Shown: positions 18,059 to 29,678 of the stretch, in pieces | Numbering within the stretch: the first letter of the stretch is position 1 | Layout: the number at the start of each line of letters is the position of its first letter | Assembly: GCF_022809125.1 (NCBI RefSeq) | Contig: NZ_JALGBI010000003.1 | Location: forward strand, 1-64,000 | DNA length: 64,000 nt | Direction of reading: 5' to 3' | Source of the DNA: Variovorax terrae | GTDB lineage: Bacteria > Pseudomonadota > Gammaproteobacteria > Burkholderiales > Burkholderiaceae_C | Program-made: the position numbers and the translations under genes | Notes under the pieces: generated by a model | What the model was told of the DNA's origin: nothing | Seen by the model: only the letters and a program-made list of their open reading frames with translations | The model's database searches: none

Positions 18059-19011
18059 GGGCTTGCTCCCGGCGCGGCAAACCCGGCCTCGCCCGGGCCG
18101 GGCGGCACCTGGCCATTGCCGAAGATCAGCGATTGCGGGTTGTCGTTGATGTTGTTGACGGTGCGGCTGAGCTGGCGCACGGCGTGCGAGGCGTCCTCGG
18201 TCACGCGGTTCACGCGCGGCAAGGTGGACAGGTTGACCGAGCCGGCGGCATGCGACAGCGCCTGCGAGCCCTCGGCCAGCCGGTCGATCGGGCCGTCCTT
18301 CTCGTTGAGCCGCCGCGCGGTCCGGCCGAAGTCGTCGGAGGTGGCCTGCAGCGAGCGCAGGGTCTTGCCAGCATCGGCCGCCAGCGCCGGCACGGCCGCC
18401 AGCGCGGGATCGAGCCGCTGCGTGACGGTGGCGTCCAGCGTGCCGACCAGCCGGTTGACGCTGCCCGCAGCCTGGCCGATGCTGTCGAGCGCGCCCGTGA
18501 TGCGCTGCTGGTTCTCGCTGGCCAGCAGCTGGTTGAGCCGCTTCGTGGTTTCCTCGACCTGCGCGAGGATGGCCGCGCCCTGGTCGGTGAGCTTGTTGAG
18601 CAGGCCCGGCCGCAGCGGAATGCGCGCCGGGTCGCTGTCGCTGGACGCCAGCAGCTCCTTCGACTCGCCGCTGTCGTCGAGCTGCACGAAGGCCAGGCCG
18701 GTCACGCCCTGGTAGCTCAGCGTGGCGAAGGTGGAGCGGGTGATGGGCGTGCCGTCGTCCACGGCCAGGCGCACCAGCACGTTGCCGGTGACCTTGGGGT
18801 CGAAGCCGATGGCCGTCACCTTGCCTACCGCGATGCCGCGAAAGCGCACCGTCGCCTGCGGCTGCAGGCCGGTGACGGTGTCGCGGGTGGTCAGCTCGTA
18901 GGCGTGCTGCACGCCGGTGTCGCGCGTGAGCCAGACGGCCAGCGCCACCAGCAGGGCCGTCACCGCCAGCACGAAGATGCCGGCGGCCAGGGCATGGGCC
19001 TTGTTTTCCAT
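18055..19011 (-). CDS. MCE-domain protein of an Mla-type lipid transport system
   Basis: A 318-residue MlaD/MCE-family protein. One N-terminal membrane anchor (ALAAGIFVLAVTALLVALAVWL) is followed by the MCE fold at residues 40-120 (TVTGLQPQATVRFRGIAVGKV) and then a long, helical C-terminal region. MCE rings bind lipids in the periplasm and shuttle them between inner and outer membranes. The order permease-ATPase-MCE-lipoprotein is the usual one. It overlaps the lipoprotein gene by four bases; the ATPase gene is 71 bp upstream. The cargo is unknown, probably phospholipid or a related apolar compound. Confidence 0.92.
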   Translation of the reverse strand: MENKAHALAAGIFVLAVTALLVALAVWLTRDTGVQHAYELTTRDTVTGLQPQATVRFRGIAVGKVTAIGFDPKVTGNVLVRLAVDDGTPITRSTFATLSYQGVTGLAFVQLDDSGESKELLASSDSDPARIPLRPGLLNKLTDQGAAILAQVEETTKRLNQLLASENQQRITGALDSIGQAAGSVNRLVGTLDATVTQRLDPALAAVPALAADAGKTLRSLQATSDDFGRTARRLNEKDGPIDRLAEGSQALSHAAGSVNLSTLPRVNRVTEDASHAVRQLSRTVNNINDNPQSLIFGNGQVPPGPGEAGFAAPGASP

Positions 19012-19082
19012 CTCAGGCCTCCCGGCGCGCGGCGCGAAGCGCGCGCGAGCGAATGTGGGCTGGGGGGTTCATGGGGTCCTTT

Positions 19083-19961
19083 CTATACCGCGAACGGGTA
19101 TTCGCGCAACAGCTCCATCGCGCGCTGCCCGCGCTCGCCGAGGAAGAAGTCGCGGATGAACGGATGCGGAAAGGCGATCACGTCCTTGGGCCGGCCGCTC
19201 GCGATCACCTTGCGGTCGGCCAGCACGGCGATGCGCGTGCTGAGCTCGAACAGCGTGTCCAGGTCGTGCGTGACCATCACCACCGTGAGGCCGAGCTCGC
19301 GGTGCAGCGAGCGCAGCAGGGTGCAGAAGCCGTCGGAGCTCTCGGGGTCGAGCCCGGCCGTGGGCTCGTCCAGCAGCAGCAGCGGCGGGTCCATGATCAG
19401 CGCGCGCGCCAGCGCCACGCGCTTGATCATGCCGCCCGACAGGTCGGACGGCATCTTGCGCGCGTGCTCGGGGCCAAGCCCCACCATCTGCAGCTTGACC
19501 ATCGCGGCATCGCGGATCAGCGCGCCGGGCAGCGTCTTGAGCTCGCGCAGCGGAAAGGCCACGTTCTCCAGCACGGTGAAGGCCGAGAACAGCGCGCCGT
19601 GCTGGAACAGCATGCCCACGCGGCTGGCCGCGCCGCGCTCGCCCAGGCGCGCGGCGGGCCGGCCCAGCACCGTGACCTGGCCGCGCGCGGCCCGCTCCAG
19701 GCCCAGGATCTGGCGCAGCAGCACGGTCTTGCCGGTGCCCGAGCCGCCCACCAGCGACAACACCTCGCCGCGCGAGATGCTGAGGTCCAGATCCTGGTGG
19801 ATCACGGTCTCGCGCTCGGGCGAACGGAACACCGTCCACAGCTTGCTGATCTCGACCACCGGGGCATCGCCGGCCTGGGCGAAGCTGGAGCTGTCTCCCT
19901 GGATGGAGGACGGCCGGGCGGCGGCCGTAGACAAACCTTCGGGCGGCCGGGCGGCGCTCAT
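19083..19961 (-). CDS. ABC transporter ATPase, MlaF-like
   Basis: A 292-residue ATPase. Walker A GGSGTGKTV, the Q-loop FQHGALF, signature LSGGMIKRVALARAL and Walker B LLLLDEPTAGLDP followed by the H-loop THDLDT are complete. The signature LSGGM and the C-terminal part (PFIRDFFLGERGQRAMELL) are MlaF-like. About 35 poorly conserved residues precede the domain. The chosen start (19961) overlaps the permease stop by four bases; the longer upstream frame is non-coding. It powers lipid movement with the permease and MCE protein. Confidence 0.93.
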   Translation of the reverse strand: MSAARPPEGLSTAAARPSSIQGDSSSFAQAGDAPVVEISKLWTVFRSPERETVIHQDLDLSISRGEVLSLVGGSGTGKTVLLRQILGLERAARGQVTVLGRPAARLGERGAASRVGMLFQHGALFSAFTVLENVAFPLRELKTLPGALIRDAAMVKLQMVGLGPEHARKMPSDLSGGMIKRVALARALIMDPPLLLLDEPTAGLDPESSDGFCTLLRSLHRELGLTVVMVTHDLDTLFELSTRIAVLADRKVIASGRPKDVIAFPHPFIRDFFLGERGQRAMELLREYPFAV

Positions 19962-21085
19962 ATCCCCACGTCCTTGAACACCACCGCGAACAGCGCATCG
20001 ACCAGGATCACCACGGTGATGGAGGTCACCACCGAGGCGGTGGTGCCCTGCCCCAGGCTCTCGGTGTTGGGTTTCACGCGCAGGCCGTAGTAGCAGCCGG
20101 TGAGCGCGATCAGCAGGCCGAACACCGCCGACTTGCCCAGCGCCAGCGTGAGGTTGGCCACCTGCACCGCCTTGGGCAGCGCGGTCATGAAATAGGTGGG
20201 CGTCACGTCCAGCACCAGGTAGGCCGCCAGCATGCCGCCGGCCAGCGCGGCCACGGTGGTCCACACGCTGATCAGCGGCATCACCACCGCCAGCGCCATG
20301 GCACGCGGCATCACCAGGCGGTAGCCGTGGGGAATGCCCATCACGCGCATGGCGTCGAGCTCCTCGGTCACGCGCATCACGCCGATCTGCGCAGTGATGG
20401 CCGAGCCCGAGCGCCCCGCGATCAGGATGGCGGCCAGCACCGGCCCGAGCTCGCGGATCAGCGAGATGCCCAGGATGTCCACGATGAAGGCGTCGGCGCC
20501 GAACTGGCGCAGCTGCTGCGAGGTGAGGTAGGCCAGCACCACCCCGATCAGGAAGCCCACCAGCGCGGTGATCGGCAGCGCCGTGGCGCCGATGTGGTAC
20601 AGGTGGCCCGACACGTCGCGCCACGGGCCTTCGTGCGGCGCGCGCACCAGCCGCAGCAGGTCGAGCAGCAGCTGGCCGATCAGCCGGATCAGGTCGCGCC
20701 CGTGGTGCAGCACGCGCCACACCTGCGCGCCCAGGGCCAGGAAATGCTGGCGCGGCGTGGGCCGGGCCGGCGCCGGCAGCTCGAGCGAGAACTTCGCCAC
20801 CTGTTCCAGCACCGCGCGCTGCGTCGGCAGGGTCTGCAATTGCTGCGGCCAGCGGCGGCCCCAGTGGTTCCAGAGCACCTGGGCGCCGATGTGGTCCAGG
20901 CGCTGCACCGCGCGCAGATCCCAGCCGCCAGGCCCCGCGGCCGCCTTCAGGTCGCGCAGCACCGCCCGCCAGGCCTCGGGCCGCGTGAGCTGGGCGGCCG
21001 TCCAGCGGCCCAGCAGCACGGTCCACGGCCCATCGGGCATGGTCTGGTGCGTGACGCGGGGGTTCGATTCCTCCATGGGCGACAA
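19958..21085 (-). CDS. MlaE-type permease with N-terminal STAS-like domain
   Basis: A 375-residue permease. The first about 120 residues are soluble and include a STAS-like fold ending in ELPAPARP. The MlaE core follows with about five membrane segments and the family signature region HLYHIGATALPITALVGFLIG and GVMRVTEELDAMRVMGI, the latter being the ATPase coupling helix. This is the first gene of the operon; a second Met (21076) is another possible start. The gap to the divergent enoyl-CoA hydratase gene carries two inverted repeats. The system is Mla-like but not the canonical mlaFEDCB, since no MlaC is present. Confidence 0.92.
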   Translation of the reverse strand: MSPMEESNPRVTHQTMPDGPWTVLLGRWTAAQLTRPEAWRAVLRDLKAAAGPGGWDLRAVQRLDHIGAQVLWNHWGRRWPQQLQTLPTQRAVLEQVAKFSLELPAPARPTPRQHFLALGAQVWRVLHHGRDLIRLIGQLLLDLLRLVRAPHEGPWRDVSGHLYHIGATALPITALVGFLIGVVLAYLTSQQLRQFGADAFIVDILGISLIRELGPVLAAILIAGRSGSAITAQIGVMRVTEELDAMRVMGIPHGYRLVMPRAMALAVVMPLISVWTTVAALAGGMLAAYLVLDVTPTYFMTALPKAVQVANLTLALGKSAVFGLLIALTGCYYGLRVKPNTESLGQGTTASVVTSITVVILVDALFAVVFKDVGI

Positions 21086-21164
21086 CAGGTGTGCGGCGTG
21101 GCGGGCGAGGGGATGAAACCGCCCATCCTACCGCCTGGGCCGGCCTTGCGCTGTAACGGCTGCC

Positions 21165-21212
21165 GCCACCCCCTCGTTCAGGGGTGGCGCGGTGTGGCAC
21201 AGGCGACACACC
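21165..21212. promoter_or_regulatory. Two inverted repeats in a divergent intergenic region
   Basis: GCCACCCC (21165-21172) and GGGGTGGC (21181-21188) form perfect eight-base arms with an eight-base loop. GGTGTG (21191-21196) and CACACC (21207-21212) follow at once. There is no T run, so operator sites are more likely than a terminator. They lie between the Mla-type permease and the enoyl-CoA hydratase gene, upstream of a TATAAG block near 21230. Confidence 0.35.
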
Positions 21213-21267
21213 GCGCGGCGCGGGCCGGTATAAGCTCGAAACCCGTTCCCGACCTGCTGGAGACCGC

Positions 21268-22061
<794 letters not shown>

Positions 22062-22062
<1 letters not shown>

Positions 22063-23840
22063 TGGAGAAGATCGTCCGCATCGGCGGCGCCTCGGGCTTC
22101 TGGGGCGACAGCAGCGTGGGCGCGCCGCAGCTCGTGGCCCTGGGCCAGCTCGACTACCTGGTGTTCGACTACCTGGCCGAGCTCACCATGTCGATCCTGG
22201 CCGCCGCGCGCGGCAAGAACCCGGCGCTGGGCTACGCCACCGACTTCGTCACGGTCACGATGAAGACCATCCTGAAGGACGTGGCGGCGCAGAACATCCG
22301 CGTCATCAGCAATGCCGGCGGCGTCAATCCGCAGGCCTGCGCCGAGGCCATTGCCGCCCTGGCCGCCGAGCAGGGCGTGGCGGTGAAGATCGCCGTGGTG
22401 CAGGGCGACGACGTGATGCCGCTGCTGGAGACCCTGCGCGTGCAAGGCGATGTGCGCGAGCTGCAAAGCGGCGCGCCGCTGCCGCCCCGGGTGCTCACAG
22501 CCAACGCCTACCTCGGCGCCCTGCCCGTGAAGCGCGCGCTCGACGCCGGCGCGCAGATCGTCATCACCGGCCGCTGCGTGGACAGCGCGGTGACGCTGGG
22601 CGCGCTGATGCACGAGTTCGGCTGGGCCGCCGACGACTACGACCGGCTGGCCCAGGGCAGCCTGGCCGGCCACATCATCGAGTGCGGCTGCCAGGCCACC
22701 GGCGGCCTGCACACCGACTGGGAGGCCGTGCCCGACTGGGCGAACATCGGCTACCCGGTGCTCGAATGCCATGCTGACGGCCACTTCGTCGCCACCAAGC
22801 CGCCGGGCACGGGCGGGCTGGTCAGCACGGCGGTGATCAGCGAGCAGATGCTCTACGAGATCGGCGATCCGCGCCGCTACCTGCTGCCCGACGTGACCTG
22901 CGACTTCACGCAGGTCACGCTGGCGCCGGTGGGCGAGCAGCGCGTGGCCGTGCGCGGCGCGCGCGGCCTGGCGCCCGGGCCGGCCTGCAAGGTTTCGGCC
23001 ACCTGGCTCGACGGCTTTCGCTGCAACGCGCAGCTCACCATCGTGGGCCTCGACGCCGCGCGCAAGGCGCGGCGCACCGGCGAAGCCATCCTCGAACGCA
23101 CGCGCGGCCTGTTCGCGCAGGCGGGCCTGGCCGACTACAGCCGCACGAACATCGAGGTGCTGGGCAGCGAGGCCGGCAACTTCGGCCCGCACGCCCGCAC
23201 GGCCGGCGTGCGTGAGGCCGTGCTGCACCTGGCCGTGATGCATCCGCAGAAGGCCGCGCTGGAGATCTTCGCGCGCGAGATCGCGCCGGCCGGCACCAGC
23301 TGGTCGCCCGGCACCACGGGCGCGGCGGGCCGGCCCAGCCCCTCGCCCGCGATCAAGCAGTTCGCCTTCCTGCTCGACAAGGCGCGGCTGGCGCCGCAGG
23401 TGGTGCTCGACGGGCAGGTGCTCGACGTGGCGGTGCCCACGGGCCAGGCGCCCGTGCCGGCGCCCGGGGCCGAGCCCGCCCGGCCGGCCGAGCCGCCCGC
23501 CGGCCCCACGCGCGAGCTGCCGCTGATCGCGCTGGCCTGGGCCCGCAGCGGCGACAAGGGCGACAGCTCCAACATCGGCGTGATCGCGCGCCGCCCCGAG
23601 TGGCTGCCGCTGCTGCGCGCCCAGCTCACCGAGGCGCGCGTGGCCGCCTGGCTGGCGCACCTGGTGCGCGGCACGGTCACGCGCTACGAGGTGCCGGGCA
23701 TCCACGCCATGAACTTCCTGTGCACCCAGGCGCTGGACGGCGGCGGCATGGCGAGCCTGCGCAACGACCCGCTGGGCAAGGGCATGGCGCAGATCCTGCT
23801 CACGATGCCGGTGCAGGTGCCCGACGGCTGGGAGGCGTGA
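22062..23840 (+). CDS. AtuA-family acyclic terpene utilisation protein
   Basis: A 592-residue protein of the AtuA (DUF1446) family. The N-terminal region starts IVRIGGASGFWGDSS and shows the conserved LDYLVFDYLAELTMSIL and ISNAGGVNPQACAEA. A low-complexity linker rich in Pro and Ala (about residues 460-490) leads to a smaller C-terminal domain with LAWARSGDKGDSSNIGV, known in the family as a separate conserved module. In Pseudomonas, AtuA is required for growth on citronellol and related terpenes, though its enzyme role is not settled. The gene follows and overlaps the enoyl-CoA hydratase gene by one base. Confidence 0.9.
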
Positions 23841-23889
23841 CGCGGCAGGCCGGGGCACGGCAGGCCGGAACCGGGCACACTCACGGCCC

Positions 23890-25137
23890 ATGACGCTTTC
23901 CGATTCCGGGCCGATGGCCCGCCGCACCCTCTGGGTCATGCTGCTCGCGCTGTGCTGCGCCTTCACGCTGAGCCAGGCGTTTCGCACCGTGGCCGCCATG
24001 ATGGCCAAGCCGCTGCAGGCCGAGCTGGGCCTGTCGAACCAGCAGCTCGGCCTGTTCGCCGGCGCCTTTCACTTCGCGTTCGGCGCCATGCAGCTGTTCA
24101 TGGGCGTGGGCATCGACCTGCACGGCATCCGCCGCACGGTGCTGATTGCGTTTCCGCTCGCCATCGCCGGCTCGGCGCTGTCGGCGCTGGCGAGCAGCTA
24201 CCCGCTGCTGCTGGCCGGCCAGGTGCTGATCGGCATCGGCTGCGCGCCGGCCTTCCTGGTCTGCACGGTGTTCATCGCGCGCAACTTTCCGGCCGCGCGC
24301 TTCGCCGCGGTGTCGGGCCTGATCATGAGCCTGGGCGGCATCGGCTTGCTGCTGACCGGCACGCCGCTGGCCTGGCTGATCGAGGTGTCCTCGTGGCGCG
24401 CCGGCTTCGCCGTGCTGGGCGTGGGCTCGGCGCTGGCCTGGCTGGTGGTGTTCGCGCTGGTGCGCGACACCCCCGCGCCCGCGGCGGCCGAGCCGCCCCC
24501 GCGCGAGTCGCTGCCCGAGGCGCTGCGCGCCTTCGGCGCCCTGTTCGCCGTGCCGCACACCTGGGGCATCATGGTGCTGGGCGCCGTCACCTACTCGTCG
24601 TTCATCGCGCTGCGCGGCCTCTGGCTCGGGCCGCTGCTGATCGAGCGCTACGGCTACACCCTGGTGCAAAGCGGCAACGTGGCGCTGGCGGTCTCGGTCG
24701 TGAGCCTGCTCGGCCCGCCGCTGTTCGGGCGGCTCAGGACGCAGGGCCGCGCTCAGCGGCACTGGATCATCGGCTTCACCCTGCTGATGGCAGCCGCGTT
24801 CGCCGCCCTGGCGCTGAGCCCGGGCGCCCACCTGGCCGTGGCCGGCGTCCTGCTGAGCGGCTTTCTGTCGGGCTACATCGTGCTGCAGTACGCCGACGTG
24901 CGCGCGGCTTACCCGGCGGCCCTGACCGGCCGTGCGCTGGCGGTGTTCACCATGGCCATGTTCCTGGGCATCGCGCTGGTGCAGTGGCTCACGGGCCTGG
25001 TGGCCACCTATGCCCTGGCGCATGGCATCGAGCCCTACACGGCGGTGCTGTTCGCCATCGCCGCCCTGCTCGCAATGGGCGCGCTGGCCTTCGCCGCTCT
25101 GCCGGCCCCGGCCAGCGCGGCGCGGCCCGCGCGCTAG
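23890..25137 (+). CDS. Major facilitator superfamily transporter
   Basis: A 415-residue MFS carrier with 12 predicted membrane helices and a central cytoplasmic loop near residue 200 (RDTPAPAAAEPPPRESL). The first-half loop between helices 2 and 3 reads GIDLHGIRR, a weak version of the G-x-x-x-D-x-x-G-R-R motif. It comes 49 bp after AtuA on the same strand, so it may import the acid or terpenoid degraded by the two upstream proteins. No subfamily or substrate is assigned. Confidence 0.88.
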   Translation: MTLSDSGPMARRTLWVMLLALCCAFTLSQAFRTVAAMMAKPLQAELGLSNQQLGLFAGAFHFAFGAMQLFMGVGIDLHGIRRTVLIAFPLAIAGSALSALASSYPLLLAGQVLIGIGCAPAFLVCTVFIARNFPAARFAAVSGLIMSLGGIGLLLTGTPLAWLIEVSSWRAGFAVLGVGSALAWLVVFALVRDTPAPAAAEPPPRESLPEALRAFGALFAVPHTWGIMVLGAVTYSSFIALRGLWLGPLLIERYGYTLVQSGNVALAVSVVSLLGPPLFGRLRTQGRAQRHWIIGFTLLMAAAFAALALSPGAHLAVAGVLLSGFLSGYIVLQYADVRAAYPAALTGRALAVFTMAMFLGIALVQWLTGLVATYALAHGIEPYTAVLFAIAALLAMGALAFAALPAPASAARPAR

Positions 25138-25160
25138 GGTAGGTTCAGAGCCGGCGGGTT

Positions 25161-25216
25161 GCTCCTGTTTTGATAGCAATAAATGACCACCTCACCTGGA
25201 CCTCCGGCCATTTTCA
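25161..25216 (+). repeat. GCTAT-family repeat, copy f
   Basis: GCTCCTGTTTTGATAGC, then AATAAATGACC, ACCTCACCTGGACCTCC, GGCCATTTTC. It is one of the best copies and fills most of the gap between the convergent MFS and LysR genes. Confidence 0.75.
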
Positions 25217-25249
25217 TCAGGATTTGAGGCAACAGGCCGCCCTGCGCCG

Positions 25250-26188
25250 TCAGCCCGGCATCTCGAAGCCGCCGGCCAGCGTCTCGCGCAGGTGGTCCAC
25301 GAAGCACTGCACCGCGCGCGGCACCTGGGGCGCCCAGGGGCGGATGGCGTAGAGCCGGTCGCCGAAGAAGCCCTGCGGGCGCCAGCCGGGCAGCACCGGC
25401 ACCAGGCTGCGCGGGCGCAGATGGCCGGCCGCGCTGAAGTCCGGCAGCAGGCCCAGCCCCAGCCCGCCCAGCACCGCCTCGCGCAGCACCTCGCTGTTGT
25501 TGGCCTTCAGCGGCCCGTTGACGGCGACGATCACGCGCTCGGCCTTGCGCCCCGCCTCGCGCTCGAACGACCAGTTCTGGCCCGCCGTGTCGCGCAGGTA
25601 CAGCAGGCAGTCGTGCGATGCGAGCTGCGACGGATGCGAGGGCGCGCCGCGCCGCCGCAGGTACTCGGGGCTGGCCACCAGCACCGAGCGGGATTCGCAC
25701 AGCACCCAGGCCACGTGGGTGTCGGGCGGCGCATGCGCATGGCGCACCGCGAGGTCGAAGCCTTCCTGCACCAGGTTGACGAAGCGGTCGGTCAGATCCA
25801 GCTCGACGCGGATCTCGGGCTGGCGCCGCAGAAAGGCGGCCAGCGTGGGCGCGATGTGCTGGCGGCCCAGCGCCACCGGCGCCGTCACGCGCACCAGGCC
25901 GCGCGGCGAGCCGGCGAGGTCGCGCACGCTGGCAAAGCTCTGCTCGATGTGCGCGAACGAGGGCTGGGTGTCGTCCACCAGTTGCTGGCCGGCCTCGGTC
26001 AGGCCGACCGAGCGCGTGGTGCGGCGCACCAGCGGCACGCCGGCGGCGCGCTCGAGCTCGCCGATGCGCATGCTGACCGAAGCCTTGGAGATGCCCAGGC
26101 GCCGCGCCGCCTGGGTGTAGCTGCGCGTCTGGGCCAGCACCGTGAGCAGGTGCAGGTCGGCGAGGACGGGCGTGGCGGGGTGGCTCAT
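25250..26188 (-). CDS. LysR-family transcriptional regulator
   Basis: A 312-residue LysR protein. The helix-turn-helix is in residues 12-60 (RSYTQAARRLGISKASVSMR) and the effector domain begins near GLVRVTAPVALG. It is divergent from mmsA, with a perfect inverted repeat in the 118 bp gap, so it very likely controls mmsA and the following GMC oxidoreductase gene. Inducer unknown; the coupled enzymes point to a branched-chain, propanoate-related or alcohol-type substrate. Confidence 0.92.
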   Translation of the reverse strand: MSHPATPVLADLHLLTVLAQTRSYTQAARRLGISKASVSMRIGELERAAGVPLVRRTTRSVGLTEAGQQLVDDTQPSFAHIEQSFASVRDLAGSPRGLVRVTAPVALGRQHIAPTLAAFLRRQPEIRVELDLTDRFVNLVQEGFDLAVRHAHAPPDTHVAWVLCESRSVLVASPEYLRRRGAPSHPSQLASHDCLLYLRDTAGQNWSFEREAGRKAERVIVAVNGPLKANNSEVLREAVLGGLGLGLLPDFSAAGHLRPRSLVPVLPGWRPQGFFGDRLYAIRPWAPQVPRAVQCFVDHLRETLAGGFEMPG

Positions 26189-26204
26189 TCGGATAGCTCG
26201 ATTG

Positions 26205-26226
26205 ATTGTTCAATTCAATGAACAAT
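26205..26226. promoter_or_regulatory. LysR-type operator between the regulator and mmsA
   Basis: ATTGTTCA (26205-26212), ATTCAA spacer, TGAACAAT (26219-26226): perfect eight-base arms, A/T rich in otherwise GC-rich DNA. It lies 17 bp from the LysR start and about 80 bp from mmsA. This fits a recognition site for the divergent LysR protein; binding is inferred. Confidence 0.6.
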
Positions 26227-26306
26227 ATAGTCAGAAAATCGCTATGTTCAAAGCCCCCGGGCGGGCATAGACTTCCGGGTATCTCTCCGCCAACCGAAGG
26301 ACCCCG

Positions 26307-27851
<1,545 letters not shown>

Positions 27852-27913
27852 GATTGCGCCTGACGGCCCGCGGTGGCCGCTCCCCATAACAATCAGCAAG
27901 AGACAAGGCGCCC

Positions 27914-29611
27914 ATGAGCGACACCACGTTCGACTACATCATTGTGGGAGGCGGCACGGCCGGCTGCCTGCTGGCCAACCGCCTGAGCGCCGACGCTTCC
28001 AAGCGGGTGCTGCTGATCGAGGCCGGCCGCAAGGACGACTACCACTGGATCCACATCCCGGTCGGCTACCTGTACTGCATCGGCAACCCGCGCACCGACT
28101 GGCTCTACAGCACCGAGCCCGATGCCGGCCTGAACGGCCGCGCGCTGCGCTACCCGCGCGGCAAGACGCTGGGCGGCAGTTCCAGCATCAACGGCATGAT
28201 CTACATGCGCGGCCAAGCGCGCGACTACGACCAGTGGGCGCAGCTCACCGGCGACGACGCCTGGACCTGGGCCAACGCCCTGCCGTACTTCAAGCTGCAC
28301 GAGGACCACTACAAGGGCGCCGACGCGCTGCACGGCGCCAAGGGCACGAAGTCCGAGCTGCTGGCCGGCGGCACCAGCCCCTACGACCAGGTGCTGCGCC
28401 ACCGCAACGCCGGCGGCGAGTGGCGCATCGAGAAGCAGCGCCTGCGCTGGGACATCCTCGATGCGTTCGCGCAGGCCGCGCAGCAGGCGGGCATTCCGGC
28501 CACCGACGACTTCAACCGCGGCAGCAACGAGGGCGTGGGCTACTTCGAGGTCAACCAGCACAACGGCCTGCGCTGGAACACGGCCAAGGGCTTCCTGCGG
28601 CCGGTCTGCTACGGGCGGCCCAATTTCGAGATGTGGACCTCGGCCCAGGTGGCCGGGCTGGTGATCGAGACGCAACCCGACGGCAGCCGCCGCTGCATCG
28701 GCGTGCAGGCCTGGGCGGGCCAGGAGATGGTGGTGGCCCATGCGCGCCGGGAAGTCGTCCTGAGCGCCGGCAGCATCGGCTCGCCGCAGCTGCTGCAGCT
28801 CTCGGGCATCGGCCCGGCGGCGCTGCTGCAGAAAAATGGCATCCCGGTGGTGAGCGACCTGCCGGGCGTGGGCGCCAACCTGCAGGACCACCTGCAGATC
28901 CGCGCGGTGTTCAAGGTCGAAGGCGCCCGCACGCTCAACACCATGGCGAACTCGCTGCTGGGCAAGGCCCGCATCGGGCTCGAATACGCGCTGCGGCGCA
29001 GCGGGCCGATGAGCATGGCGCCCTCCCAGCTCGGCGCGTTCACGCGCAGCGACGCCGCCCAGCCCCACCCCAACCTCGAGTACCACGTGCAGCCGCTGAG
29101 CCTGGATGCGTTCGGCGAGCCGCTGCACGGCTTCAACGCCTTCACCGCCAGCGTGTGCAACCTCAACCCCACGAGCCGGGGCACGGTGCAGGTGCGCAGC
29201 AACCGGTTCGAGGACGCGCCGCTGATCGCGCCCAACTACCTGCAGACCGACGCCGACCGCCAGGTCGCCGCCGATTCGCTGCGCGTGACGCGCCGCATCG
29301 TGGCCCAGCCGGCGCTGGCGAAGTACCGGCCGCAGGAGTGGAAGCCCGGCACGCAGTTCCAGAGCGACGAGGAGCTGGCCCGGCTCGCGGGCGACATCGC
29401 CACCACCATCTTCCACCCGGTGGGCACCACCAGGATGGGGCGCAGCGACGACCCGATGGCCGTGGTCGACTCGCGCCTGCGGGTGCGCGGCGTGGCGGGC
29501 CTGCGCGTGGTCGATGCCGGCGTGATGCCCACCATCACCAGCGGCAACACCAATTCGCCGACGCTGATGATCGCCGAGAAGGCGGCGCGCTGGATCAGCG
29601 AAGCGGCCTGA
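27914..29611 (+). CDS. GMC-family FAD oxidoreductase (choline/alcohol dehydrogenase type)
   Basis: A 565-residue glucose-methanol-choline oxidoreductase. The FAD-binding fold starts at IIVGGGTAGCLLANRLS and includes the GMC signature around YPRGKTLGGSSSINGMIYMRG and the second signature GSIGSPQLLQLSGIGP. The C-terminal catalytic histidine lies in FHPVGTTRMG, and the last block SGNTNSPTLMIAEKAA is normal. It probably oxidises an alcohol to the aldehyde used by the upstream mmsA product, but the substrate is inference. A terminator-like hairpin follows at 29633-29660. Confidence 0.92.
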   Translation: MSDTTFDYIIVGGGTAGCLLANRLSADASKRVLLIEAGRKDDYHWIHIPVGYLYCIGNPRTDWLYSTEPDAGLNGRALRYPRGKTLGGSSSINGMIYMRGQARDYDQWAQLTGDDAWTWANALPYFKLHEDHYKGADALHGAKGTKSELLAGGTSPYDQVLRHRNAGGEWRIEKQRLRWDILDAFAQAAQQAGIPATDDFNRGSNEGVGYFEVNQHNGLRWNTAKGFLRPVCYGRPNFEMWTSAQVAGLVIETQPDGSRRCIGVQAWAGQEMVVAHARREVVLSAGSIGSPQLLQLSGIGPAALLQKNGIPVVSDLPGVGANLQDHLQIRAVFKVEGARTLNTMANSLLGKARIGLEYALRRSGPMSMAPSQLGAFTRSDAAQPHPNLEYHVQPLSLDAFGEPLHGFNAFTASVCNLNPTSRGTVQVRSNRFEDAPLIAPNYLQTDADRQVAADSLRVTRRIVAQPALAKYRPQEWKPGTQFQSDEELARLAGDIATTIFHPVGTTRMGRSDDPMAVVDSRLRVRGVAGLRVVDAGVMPTITSGNTNSPTLMIAEKAARWISEAA

Positions 29612-29632
29612 AAAATACTCCGTCCGGAGCAG

Positions 29633-29660
29633 GGCCGGCGTTTCCGGCCGTGTTATTTTT
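29633..29660 (+). terminator. Probable terminator after the GMC gene
   Basis: GGCCGG (29633-29638), five-base loop, CCGGCC (29644-29649), then a T-rich tail TGTTATTTTT. It lies 22 bp after the GMC stop and 20 bp before the response regulator start. Confidence 0.55.
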
Positions 29661-29678
29661 GCCGCTTGGCGCACTGGC

